Positions 29,674-37,470 of a DNA stretch of 64,000 nt are shown piece by piece. Where the stretch lies: NCBI GenBank assembly GCA_903884005.1, contig CAISDA010000033.1, forward strand, positions 1 to 64,000, written 5' to 3'. A model generated the notes under the pieces. That model saw only the letters and a list, made by a program, of their open reading frames with translations, was not told where the DNA came from and did no database searches. Source of the DNA: an uncultured Ignavibacteriota bacterium (lineage in GTDB: Bacteria > Bacteroidota > Ignavibacteria > UBA10030 > UBA8401). Each line of letters begins with the position of its first letter. The first letter of the stretch is position 1. The position numbers were made by a program, and so were the translations under genes.

Positions 29674-30165
29674 ATGGTATCGACACGGATCGATTGGCAC
29701 GAGTATTTCATGAACATTGCGGATCAGGTGGCAACGCGAAGCACGTGCGACAGGAAGCATGTGGGAGCGGTCATTGTCCGCGACAGGACGATCCTTTCCA
29801 CCGGTTACAACGGCAGCGTCAGGGGCGGTGTGCACTGCGATGACGCGGGACACGACATGGAGAACGGACACTGTGTGCGCACGGTCCATGCCGAAGCCAA
29901 CGCCGTGGCTCAGGCGGCGAAGAATGGCGTACGCATCGACGTGTCGGAAATTTATGTGACGGCGTCGCCGTGCCTCACGTGCTTTAAACTGCTTGCCAAC
30001 AGCGGCGTCCGCGTGGTCTATTATAAAGAATTTTACAGGGATGAACGCATCAGCCAGTACGCTCGGGAATCGGGAATCGAATTGGTCTTTATGGGGAAAC
30101 AGACGTCCGTGATACCGGGAGCGGACGATGTACCGGAACGGGAGCCCACACCTCGGGCAATTTAA
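29674..30165 (+). CDS. dCMP deaminase-like zinc deaminase
   Basis: 163 residues from the ATG at 29674 (AAAGGA 11 nt upstream); the frame is open upstream, but the family N-terminus 'RIDWHEYFMNIADQVATRSTC' begins here. Zinc site: 'HAE' (72-74, His ligand and catalytic Glu) and 'SPCLTC' (Cys100, Cys103). 'GYNGSVRGGVHC' is the dCMP deaminase/ComEB-type substrate loop. It likely deaminates dCMP to dUMP for dTMP synthesis. It stands alone on the plus strand, divergent from the pectin operon, and is followed by a terminator shared with the convergent gene. Confidence 0.9.
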   Translation: MVSTRIDWHEYFMNIADQVATRSTCDRKHVGAVIVRDRTILSTGYNGSVRGGVHCDDAGHDMENGHCVRTVHAEANAVAQAAKNGVRIDVSEIYVTASPCLTCFKLLANSGVRVVYYKEFYRDERISQYARESGIELVFMGKQTSVIPGADDVPEREPTPRAI

Positions 30166-30200
30166 AAAACAACGCCCCGGTACCGTCAGGTATCGGGGCG
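30164..30200 (-). terminator. Terminator between convergent genes
   Basis: Stem of 12 bp (CGCCCCGGTACC with GGTATCGGGGCG, one G-U pair, 4-nt loop). On the minus strand it is followed by a T-run (complement of 30164-30169), ending the 602-residue gene. The GC-rich stem may also stop the deaminase transcript from the other side. Confidence 0.85.
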
Positions 30201-30227
30201 CATGGCCAACACATACGCAGGCTCCTG

Positions 30228-32036
30228 TTACACAGGGGTCGGCGTGATGATGTTCATCAGTTCCTCTTCCAATGCGAGCAATTCGCGCCGCATCGTTTCC
30301 CGATAGGCCTCGGTCTCCTGAACGAGTTTGGGAATGAGCGCCTTGTAGTACGCGATCCCTTCCAGCATGTTCGCTCTAAAGAGAGTGAAGTACTTCTGTT
30401 CCTTCACGGTGAATGCTTCGATCTGCTTCGCGATCTCATTCCTGAGATAATCGACATACAGCTGCAGTTCATTGATGAACATGTTCGGACGGTTCGGATA
30501 CGCGATCAAGTTGATCCTGCCGTAAATGTGTCCGACCATCTCTTCCAATGATGCGATTTTTGAGAAGTACGCAAGATTCGGTCCGGGACATACGGCAACG
30601 GCGATCGGCTTTTCTTCCTCGTCCATGTCGCTGTTGATCAATCCCGATGCCGCAAGATCCTCGCAGAGGCAGGCTTTTTCGTAGACCTTCGATATTTTTT
30701 TCCGGATGACCTCCGGGGAAAAATCCTGGCTTTCCAATTGTTTGATCTTCAGCGCCTGATACTTTCGCGACGCGGTGCAGATCGGCGCCTCGGTAAACTC
30801 CGTATTCGACACCAGAAATTTTTTGGTGCACGGACTGCCCGGACGATCGTTCTCGATCCGTTTCGTGATGAGCAATTCGCTCGAACTGCCTCTCACGTTG
30901 TTGAACGGAATTCCGAGCGGCGATGCATCGCTTAAATAATAATCTTCTTTCTGCGCGTCGGCAAGCATCCGGCGTGTGGCTTCCTCAACGTTCGTCGCTT
31001 CGGGCACCAGCAGGAAGGGCGAGCCCCATCCAGTGCCGTCGACGCCGTGATACTCGCGGAGAAACTCGTCCTCTGCCGCGGTTCCAATGCCCCCCTGTAC
31101 CGTGACCCATACCGGAAGCGCCTGCGCAGGCACGGCAACTCCTTTGGCGCGAAGCGCCGCCGTATAGAGGTCGAACAATTCCACCGTCAATTCATCGCGC
31201 TTATTTTTAAATTCCTCGAGGATCGGCCCCAACAGCATGCCGTCTGTGGCAAAGGCATGGCCGCCGCAATTCAAGCCCGATTCGATCCGGTATTCGGAGA
31301 TCCAGATGCCCTTTTTCGCAAGGATCTTTCCCTGTATGAACGCGGAACGGAAATCACTCACCTTCAGGATCACCTGTTTTTTCAGTGTGCCGTTTGCATC
31401 GGGAAGAAATTCCGGACACTGCCCCATGTACGTGAACAACCGGGAATTCAGTCCGGCTGAGAGCACGACCGACGACTGCAGTTCGCTCTTGACAAACCCG
31501 CGCAGCGCGGCCACCGCATCGGTAAAGTCGGCTGAGAGCGCCACGCCTCCCACACCCACATTGACCTTATCCAGCTTCGTCATAATATTGACGTCGATCG
31601 ACCCGGCGACGATCCCGGCGCGCAATTCTTCCTGCATCGCAGCCTGCGCTTCCGCATCGGTCGTATTCGTCATTCGCTGATAGAGAGCCTTCAACGGAGA
31701 GCGGTCGGCTAGCATTTCGAAGTATTTAACGATCTCTCCGCGGCTTTCAAATGCCGATGCACGCAATTCTTCGAGCTGCTTGTGCACGGCACGGTGCACC
31801 AGGTTCAGATACTCCGTGATCCTGCGGGCCCTGTAATCCTCTTCTTTCGGAGAGATGGGCGTATATTCCTCGCCATAAACCGAGGCATAATGCTTGCGCA
31901 TATGCTCGATGAGAATGTCGTCAACAATGGAAATAACGGAAGAGATGCCGAAGCGGCCGACGCGAAGCGGTGTATCGATCGAAAACGCCAATCCCAGCAC
32001 AGGGATGTGAAACGAATGAACAGGTGAATCTTGCAT
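30228..32036 (-). CDS. Conserved 602-residue protein, possible nitronate-monooxygenase-like barrel
   Basis: I do not recognise a characterised family with certainty. The middle part has glycine motifs that recall FMN-dependent TIM barrels of the nitronate monooxygenase type: 'LNCGGHAFATDG' (about 266-277), 'VTVQGGIGTAAEDEFL' and 'VDGTGWGSPFLLVPEATNV'. A cysteine-containing C-terminal half follows ('RPGSPCTKKFL', 'EAPICTASRKYQ', 'KACLCEDLA', 'AVCPGPNLAYF'), then a helical, coiled-coil-like tail. No signal peptide or membrane segment, so cytoplasmic. ATG start. Long, Cys-spaced and clearly under selection; an FMN- or metal-dependent oxidoreductase role is only a suggestion. Confidence 0.8.
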   Translation of the reverse strand: MQDSPVHSFHIPVLGLAFSIDTPLRVGRFGISSVISIVDDILIEHMRKHYASVYGEEYTPISPKEEDYRARRITEYLNLVHRAVHKQLEELRASAFESRGEIVKYFEMLADRSPLKALYQRMTNTTDAEAQAAMQEELRAGIVAGSIDVNIMTKLDKVNVGVGGVALSADFTDAVAALRGFVKSELQSSVVLSAGLNSRLFTYMGQCPEFLPDANGTLKKQVILKVSDFRSAFIQGKILAKKGIWISEYRIESGLNCGGHAFATDGMLLGPILEEFKNKRDELTVELFDLYTAALRAKGVAVPAQALPVWVTVQGGIGTAAEDEFLREYHGVDGTGWGSPFLLVPEATNVEEATRRMLADAQKEDYYLSDASPLGIPFNNVRGSSSELLITKRIENDRPGSPCTKKFLVSNTEFTEAPICTASRKYQALKIKQLESQDFSPEVIRKKISKVYEKACLCEDLAASGLINSDMDEEEKPIAVAVCPGPNLAYFSKIASLEEMVGHIYGRINLIAYPNRPNMFINELQLYVDYLRNEIAKQIEAFTVKEQKYFTLFRANMLEGIAYYKALIPKLVQETEAYRETMRRELLALEEELMNIITPTPV

Positions 32037-32154
32037 ATAAATCCTTCTTTCAGTTCCTTTGCCACTCCCTGCTCCGCAATGTCCTCATCAAAATAGGAAG
32101 TGTAGTATTATTATAATTTCGCATTTTTTTCTCTTATATCAAAATCGGTAGACA

Positions 32155-32198
32155 CAAAAAAAATGGCGGGATGGGGGATTCACTCCCCCACCCCGCCT
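32155..32198 (-). terminator. Terminator of the receptor/pectate-lyase operon
   Basis: GC-rich stem of about 14 bp (GGCGGGATGGGGGA with TCCCCCACCCCGCC, one A-C mismatch, 4-nt loop), followed on the minus strand by eight T residues. It is placed 29 nt after the stop of the beta-helix gene. The remaining gap to 32037 is leader and promoter space for the 602-residue gene. Confidence 0.88.
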
Positions 32199-32226
32199 GA
32201 CACGCACCATTGTTGCCGAGGAGAAC

Positions 32227-33933
32227 TTATTTAGACAGCATCATTTTTTTCACGTTGCTGTACTCGCCCGCTCTCAGACGGTAGACATACATGCCCGATG
32301 CAAACCGCGATGCATCGAATGTGGCTGTATAATGTCCCGCATTCTTCTGTTCATTGACAAGCGTTGCGACGGCCTGTCCCAGCACGTTGTACACCGTGAG
32401 CGTCACAACAGACGCCTTCGGAAGATCATAGGCAATGATCGTCGCAGGGTTGAACGGATTGGGATAATTCTGCTCAAGCGAATATGCTTCGGGCGCCGTA
32501 ACGGCCGATGCAACACTCGTCACGGCCGCACCCCAGCGCGGATCTCCCGCTACTTTTCCATCCGTCGTGACCAACGAAGCGATCGTGGCTGCGGATCCCG
32601 AGATCTTGCAGCTCAGTGTATCAAAATAGAACTCTGCCGACTTGCGGTTGTAATCGTACGTCCAGTGTCCGGGCGATGCTTTGGTGAAATTCGGGTCGTT
32701 CGCGTTCTTTTCTTTCCCGTCTCCGCCATCGACTCTCGGCCTGTAGATCCACCGGATCAATTGCGTCATGAGTGCAGGAGTTTTGGCCAATTTGATGCTG
32801 ACCTTCTTGAACTCATTGACAGTATCTTTTCCCAATACGCCCAGCCGCGTGTTCATTCCCCACGTCAATGCCGGGCCTGCATTTTGGTAATACGGCCCCT
32901 TCGGAGCCGCCATCGACAGCATCACTTGTCCTGAATCGGACACGGCATAATAATTGTTCGAGATGTCCCACTTTGCGGTCAGGTTCGGATTCGTCAACAC
33001 CCATGCCATTCTCGGCCTGCCGTTCACCGGATCCATTTCGCCCGGATCGCCGAACTCAACCTGACGGATCATTGCCGTATCGGCTCCAAGCGCGAAATGG
33101 TCCACAAGCACGTTGTTCTTGATCTGAAGAATGCCCGTGCCTGTCGAATCGACCCGGCCAAGGGATAAGAATCCGTGGTAGGATAGTGAATTGACGATCG
33201 TGTTATGATTGAAAATAAAATTGCGGATCGGGCCTTTGGTCGCCTGATAGTGACGGATCACACGATCCTGGAGATTCACGAACGTGCAATTTTGAATATC
33301 ACATGTGTCCACATCCTGGTCGCGCAAATCGATGCCCTTGCCTGCGCCGAAATTCGATGTTCCTTCAAAGCCCATATCGGCAATGATCGTGTTCGTGATG
33401 CGCACTGTCACAGGCTTTCCGTCTGTTCGCACGGCCTGGCCGTTGACCGACTTCAGGATACAGCTGTCGATGAAGATGCTGCCGCCGTTGCCTGAGGAGT
33501 TCAGCGTAATGATCGCCCCCTGCAACCGATCGAGGCATGAATCGAGCGGTTCATAGTATCCGGAGATGATAATATGCTTCAGGCTGATGGATCCGCCTGC
33601 GAGGCTGGCAAAGTTGCCGGCGGGATTGCCTGTCGTTCCGGGATACAGATACACTGTGGGATCCCATTTCCCTGCACCGTACTCCGCGCGGAATTTCAAC
33701 ACTTTGTTCGTCAGTGCGAGTGTCGTATTGAGCAGGTAAATGCCATTGCGTTTGAGCACGTACACGCGTGTACCATTTTTAAATTCAACGCTCGCAGTAT
33801 CGGCAAAGACCTGTGCATTGAGATACTGGTTTCCCGATGCAGAATAATCGGGGAGCACGAGATCTTGCCCGAACGACAGGAGCGGAACAGCAAACACGAG
33901 CACGAGCAACAATCTGTAGTATTTTTGTTTCAT
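32227..33933 (-). CDS. Pectate-lyase-like beta-helix protein with type IX sorting tail
   Basis: 568 residues with signal peptide (MKQKYYRLLLVLVFAVPLLSFGQ). The body is a right-handed beta-helix with repeated turns such as 'IFNHNTIVNS', 'ILQIKNNVLVD' and 'DISNNYYAV', as in the DUF4957/DUF5123 pectate-lyase-like secreted proteins of Bacteroidota. The last ~80 residues form a Por/type IX secretion C-terminal domain: 'LEQNYPNPFNPATIIAYDL', then 'VYNVLGQAVATLV' and 'ASGMYVYRLRAG'. It is thus exported across the outer membrane and probably surface-bound. It follows the TonB receptor by 61 nt in one operon, so a role in attacking pectin outside the cell is likely; catalytic residues cannot be named. 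Confidence 0.88.
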   Translation of the reverse strand: MKQKYYRLLLVLVFAVPLLSFGQDLVLPDYSASGNQYLNAQVFADTASVEFKNGTRVYVLKRNGIYLLNTTLALTNKVLKFRAEYGAGKWDPTVYLYPGTTGNPAGNFASLAGGSISLKHIIISGYYEPLDSCLDRLQGAIITLNSSGNGGSIFIDSCILKSVNGQAVRTDGKPVTVRITNTIIADMGFEGTSNFGAGKGIDLRDQDVDTCDIQNCTFVNLQDRVIRHYQATKGPIRNFIFNHNTIVNSLSYHGFLSLGRVDSTGTGILQIKNNVLVDHFALGADTAMIRQVEFGDPGEMDPVNGRPRMAWVLTNPNLTAKWDISNNYYAVSDSGQVMLSMAAPKGPYYQNAGPALTWGMNTRLGVLGKDTVNEFKKVSIKLAKTPALMTQLIRWIYRPRVDGGDGKEKNANDPNFTKASPGHWTYDYNRKSAEFYFDTLSCKISGSAATIASLVTTDGKVAGDPRWGAAVTSVASAVTAPEAYSLEQNYPNPFNPATIIAYDLPKASVVTLTVYNVLGQAVATLVNEQKNAGHYTATFDASRFASGMYVYRLRAGEYSNVKKMMLSK

Positions 33934-33994
33934 ACAATACTCCGATGAGTTTTGTGAACTGTGGATATGAATTAGTAAACTGTGACGGTATCAC

Positions 33995-36900
33995 TTACAA
34001 CGAAATGCGCACGCCAACATCCGCAGTCAACCCGTATAACTCCGCCGTTCGCGGGATCACCCAGGTGGAACTGTTGTTTTTCAATGAGGTGGTTTCCTCC
34101 CTATTCGTGAGATTATTAATATTGAGCATTACCGCTATTTCATCGCTGAGTTTCTGTTTTAACGCAAGATCCCATTTTGAGAACGTGTTGACGACGATAT
34201 CGGCCTGTCCATCCTGCGAATACTGCTGCACGTATTCATCCTGGTAGAACACGGATAAACGCACGGAGAAGCCTCCGATATCATAGCCGAGCGCCGCATT
34301 GCCGTACAGCTTGGGCTGGCCTTCGGACTCTCTTTTATATTCCACGGGAACATGAAAATTTGTCACCGTGAGATGCGGATTGCCGCGAAGATCGTACGTG
34401 GTATCCGAATGCGACACGGTCTGGCTTCCGATGATGTATGTTTCAGAGCGCGTCAACGACACGTTGTATGACAGCGTGAAATTGCTCAGGTAGCCGGGCA
34501 GGAAGCCGAAGTTCAACTGATGTTCGAATTCAAAGCCCCACGCGTACGATGTGCGGAGTGAATTGTAGGGCATCGTCAGGTTGTGAAGCGAGCGCTGGTG
34601 AATGATCGATGCGAACGGCGCCGTGGTCTGCCACGTCATGCCCTGCGTCGCGAACAGTGAATCCACCTGGTCGACGCTCACGCCGCTCATCTGGTGATAG
34701 AGGTTGTCGATGACTTTATAAAAACCGGATATCGAAATCAACCCGATCGTGTTATCATGGATGAGCGTGTTGAGTTCGTAGTTCCAGGCGCGCGTATCCT
34801 TGATGTACGGGTTGCCGAGCGTGAACGTTGTGCCGCCGTTTCCGGAGATATAAAAATTTGCCAGACGCATATTATAATCCGGCCTGGCCAGGGCTTTGTA
34901 CGCTGCAGCACGCACCGTCAAATAGTCTGTTGGCCGCAGCGTCAACTGCAGATTGGGAAGCCAGATTGTTTCCGAGTACGTCGTGTTGGCTGTTTTGATG
35001 GTGTCCGCGATCTGTCGGATCACGATGGTCGAGACCCCGCCGTTTGTATAGTGCGATGTGTAGTCGTTCGATTCGCTCTCAACACGAAGCCCGGTAATGA
35101 GCGTCGCTGCCTGGCCTATGTTGAGCGTATTCATCAGATAACCCGCGCCCACATGCTCAGCCACCGCGTATTCGTTGAGGGCAGCTTGAGCGCTCGGTCC
35201 GTACTCGATCTCGCCGTTTGTAATCGAATTTTTGGTCAGGTCATACCAAAGCTTCATTGCGTCAACATTGATCAGCGGTGTCATCTTGTAGATGCCCAGC
35301 AGGTCGCGTGACGCCGCCGGATAGTCGATAAAATCGGAGAGTGCGGGACCCGACGACTTGCGGTGGAGATAATAATCCAGGAAGCGGGTCGTCTTCAGGC
35401 GCGCAACATCCACACCGACATCCGAGAATCCGTGAAGAATGTTGTTGTCATCCAATTCCTGCTGGTTCATATAGCGTGTCTTTTCCCTGTACTTTCCGCC
35501 CATCTTCACCGTGCCGGAGAAGAGGTCCGAGAGAGTATAGGTCCGCGCTATGTTGGCAACGGCCGTCCTGTCCCTGTCGTAGTTCGTCTGCGAATAGAAA
35601 ACGGACGTGGAGCATGCTGCGGCGGAAAAGTCGTTCAATGCAAAGGGAATAATATTTGTTTCCGGATGGTCGCGGCCGGACGGCACGCCGCCGATGACAA
35701 CACCCGGGCTCTCCGTAAACTTCATGGCAAAGTCGTAGGGATTGTCCGTCCTTGATTGTGCAAAGGAGGCGGTCCAATCGATGTCAAACCCGGCGAAAAA
35801 ATTGTGTCCCTGCACCGAGGTATTGACCGTGCTGATATCCGTTTGCGTGGTGCGGTAATTATAATCCATCGATCCGTTGCTGCCGGAGATGCCGACATAG
35901 GACCGGTTAAACAGCGTGTAATCTCTTCCCGTGCTGCTGTAGAGTCCGGATACCTTTACCGAGCCGCTGTCCGGCGTTTTAATGTCAACAATGGCCTGTC
36001 CCCCTTGCCGCGTGCGCACTTCATCCGTGAAGTCGACGGTGAAGGGCCCCATCCTGTAATCGATATTGGTCGGCGAGTTGGAGTTTTGGCTGTCTTTGTA
36101 ATATTGGTAGGCGTAGGTGATATCCTCTTTGCTGCGTATCTTTCGTTCGAGATTTCCCTGAAGCTGCACTCCGACGATGTCGTTAAAGAACCGTTCCGTA
36201 TACCGCGCGGACAGATCATATTGTTTCGCCGACGCCATCAATTTATTATAATCGCCTTTGAGGTCGAGGGTCAGCGTCCGCTCCGGCGGCGCGTTGCGCG
36301 TGACGAGATTCACCGTGCCGGCGATCGCGTCCGCATCCTGGTCGGATGTGAGCGACTTATAGAGTTCAATGCCTGCGAGTGATCCCTGGGAAATCGCGCT
36401 TAAATCAACGTCGCGCGTGTTCGGATCGGTCGCCGGGATCTTAACGCCATCGACGGTGATGTTGGCGAATTTCGAGCTCAAGCCGCGCAGCACTATTTTG
36501 GTCGCCTCGCCGCCAGATCGGATCAACGACACGCCGGGAAGACGGCCGATGGCTTCAGCCGCATTCGCATCGGACAGTTCTTTGATCTTTTCTTCGGACA
36601 CGACATTGACGATCGTCTTCGCCGTCAACTGCTGATTGATCGCCGCCATCTGGCCGCGTGCCTGGGCGGTAATGATCACCACCTCACCCTGCAGCACATC
36701 TCCCATAAGCTCGGCGTCCAGTTTCGTCGTCTTGTCGTTCACGATCGACACTGTTTTTTCCTTCGTCACATATCCCAGGTACGAGATTCGCACCGTGTAG
36801 GTGCCCTGGGGGATCCTGACAATTTTAAATTTTCCTTCGATGTCCGTGATGCCTCCCAGAGAGGTTCCCTTGAGGAAGACGTTCACACCGATGAGCGGGT

Positions 36901-37012
36901 CGTGCTGCAGCGAGTCGCTGACAGACCCTTGAAGCGATCCCTGCGCGTGCAGTGCGGATGAGATGAGAAGGAAGGAAAGCACGAGCCTTGGAGCGATGGT
37001 AGAAATTTTCAT
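33995..37012 (-). CDS. TonB-dependent outer-membrane receptor
   Basis: 1,005 residues from the ATG at 37012, chosen for its GGAG site and signal peptide (MKISTIAPRLVLSFLLISSALHAQ). An open frame continues upstream through the 12-bp repeats but is not protein-like. Domains: CarboxypepD_reg-like beta-sandwich (about 25-110, 'GSVSDSLQHDPLIGVNVFL'), plug domain (about 130-240, 'LPGVSLIRSGGEATKIVLRG', 'ITVDGVKIPATD', 'DAIAGTVNLVTRNAP') and a 22-strand barrel to the end ('TADVGVRISL'). It imports oligosaccharides with TonB energy. No SusD partner is encoded beside it, so it resembles the receptor class of Proteobacteria (CUT-locus type). Its promoter shares an operator block with the pectin operon, which makes pectin oligomers the likely substrate. 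Confidence 0.93.
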   Translation of the reverse strand: MKISTIAPRLVLSFLLISSALHAQGSLQGSVSDSLQHDPLIGVNVFLKGTSLGGITDIEGKFKIVRIPQGTYTVRISYLGYVTKEKTVSIVNDKTTKLDAELMGDVLQGEVVIITAQARGQMAAINQQLTAKTIVNVVSEEKIKELSDANAAEAIGRLPGVSLIRSGGEATKIVLRGLSSKFANITVDGVKIPATDPNTRDVDLSAISQGSLAGIELYKSLTSDQDADAIAGTVNLVTRNAPPERTLTLDLKGDYNKLMASAKQYDLSARYTERFFNDIVGVQLQGNLERKIRSKEDITYAYQYYKDSQNSNSPTNIDYRMGPFTVDFTDEVRTRQGGQAIVDIKTPDSGSVKVSGLYSSTGRDYTLFNRSYVGISGSNGSMDYNYRTTQTDISTVNTSVQGHNFFAGFDIDWTASFAQSRTDNPYDFAMKFTESPGVVIGGVPSGRDHPETNIIPFALNDFSAAACSTSVFYSQTNYDRDRTAVANIARTYTLSDLFSGTVKMGGKYREKTRYMNQQELDDNNILHGFSDVGVDVARLKTTRFLDYYLHRKSSGPALSDFIDYPAASRDLLGIYKMTPLINVDAMKLWYDLTKNSITNGEIEYGPSAQAALNEYAVAEHVGAGYLMNTLNIGQAATLITGLRVESESNDYTSHYTNGGVSTIVIRQIADTIKTANTTYSETIWLPNLQLTLRPTDYLTVRAAAYKALARPDYNMRLANFYISGNGGTTFTLGNPYIKDTRAWNYELNTLIHDNTIGLISISGFYKVIDNLYHQMSGVSVDQVDSLFATQGMTWQTTAPFASIIHQRSLHNLTMPYNSLRTSYAWGFEFEHQLNFGFLPGYLSNFTLSYNVSLTRSETYIIGSQTVSHSDTTYDLRGNPHLTVTNFHVPVEYKRESEGQPKLYGNAALGYDIGGFSVRLSVFYQDEYVQQYSQDGQADIVVNTFSKWDLALKQKLSDEIAVMLNINNLTNREETTSLKNNSSTWVIPRTAELYGLTADVGVRISL

Positions 37013-37118
37013 ACTGAAACTCCGTGAATGGTGTGACTGATTGGTTCGTCGCGTCAATATAGTGAAAAAATAAAGTAGTGTACAATCCCCTGTGTGAGCG
37101 GAGCTCACAATGCGCTCA

Positions 37119-37238
37119 TGCATCCACTCATGCATCCGTTCATGCGTCTGTTCATGCGTCTGTTCATGCATCTGTTCATGCATCTGTTCATGCATCTGTT
37201 CATGCATCTGTTCATGCATTCGTTCAAGCATTCGTTCA
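37119..37238. repeat. Ten-copy 12-bp tandem repeat in the receptor leader
   Basis: Ten head-to-tail units of 12 bp. Four consecutive units are identical (TGCATCTGTTCA, 37167-37214); the outer ones differ by one to four bases. The array lies between the operator/promoter (37286-37341) and the receptor ATG (37012), so it is transcribed as part of a leader of about 280 nt. As its unit is a multiple of three, all frames stay open, which creates spurious Met-His-Glu-Gln peptides. A copy-number change would alter leader length without touching the gene. Confidence 0.9.
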
Positions 37239-37280
37239 AGCCTGCCCGGCCGCCTCGGTCATACGTGCGCAATTCAGCAT

Positions 37281-37313
37281 GGATCGTTCCTTTACCGATA
37301 ACTTTAACGATAA
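37281..37313 (-). promoter_or_regulatory. Operator-like boxes before the TonB receptor
   Basis: Two adjacent 12-bp boxes TTTACCGATAAC and TTTAACGATAAA (37291-37314) preceded by a degenerate GGATCGTTCC. The block GTTCCTTTACCGATAACTT (37286-37304) is identical to that at 29333-29351. The boxes touch the -10 element, the same layout as in the pectin operon, so one regulator probably controls both. Confidence 0.72.
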
Positions 37314-37341
37314 AGATATATAAAACAAACGAATATGTCAA
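37313..37341 (-). promoter_or_regulatory. Promoter of the receptor operon
   Basis: On the minus strand TTGACA (37336-37341), a 17-bp spacer and TATCTT (37313-37318). The 458-nt gap 37013-37470 holds, in minus order, the cytochrome terminator, this promoter, the operator boxes and the 12-bp repeat array. I see no gene in it. Confidence 0.68.
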
Positions 37342-37391
37342 GGGCTATTTTACACGGTGAAATGGGGGGCCGGGCACGCCCTGACGCATTT

Positions 37392-37434
37392 AAAACACGA
37401 ACTGTCTTACATGAATCGCCATGTAAGACAGTTC
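37392..37434 (-). terminator. Hairpin terminator after the seven-haem cytochrome
   Basis: Perfect 15-bp stem (GAACTGTCTTACATG and its complement) with a 6-nt loop at 37399-37434. On the minus strand it is followed by GTGTTTTAAA. It lies 36 nt after the cytochrome stop. Confidence 0.78.
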
Positions 37435-37470
37435 TCATCATCCTTCTTCCCGCTCCTCAGCCGGATGCCG

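Noticed and set aside
37013-37231. N-terminal extension of the TonB receptor with Met-His-Glu-Gln repeats
   Set aside because: It comes from the 12-bp tandem repeat in the leader. The signal peptide and ribosome site at 37012 show where translation starts.
37119-37238. CRISPR array
   Set aside because: Units are 12 bp, directly adjacent and without spacers; no cas genes nearby.
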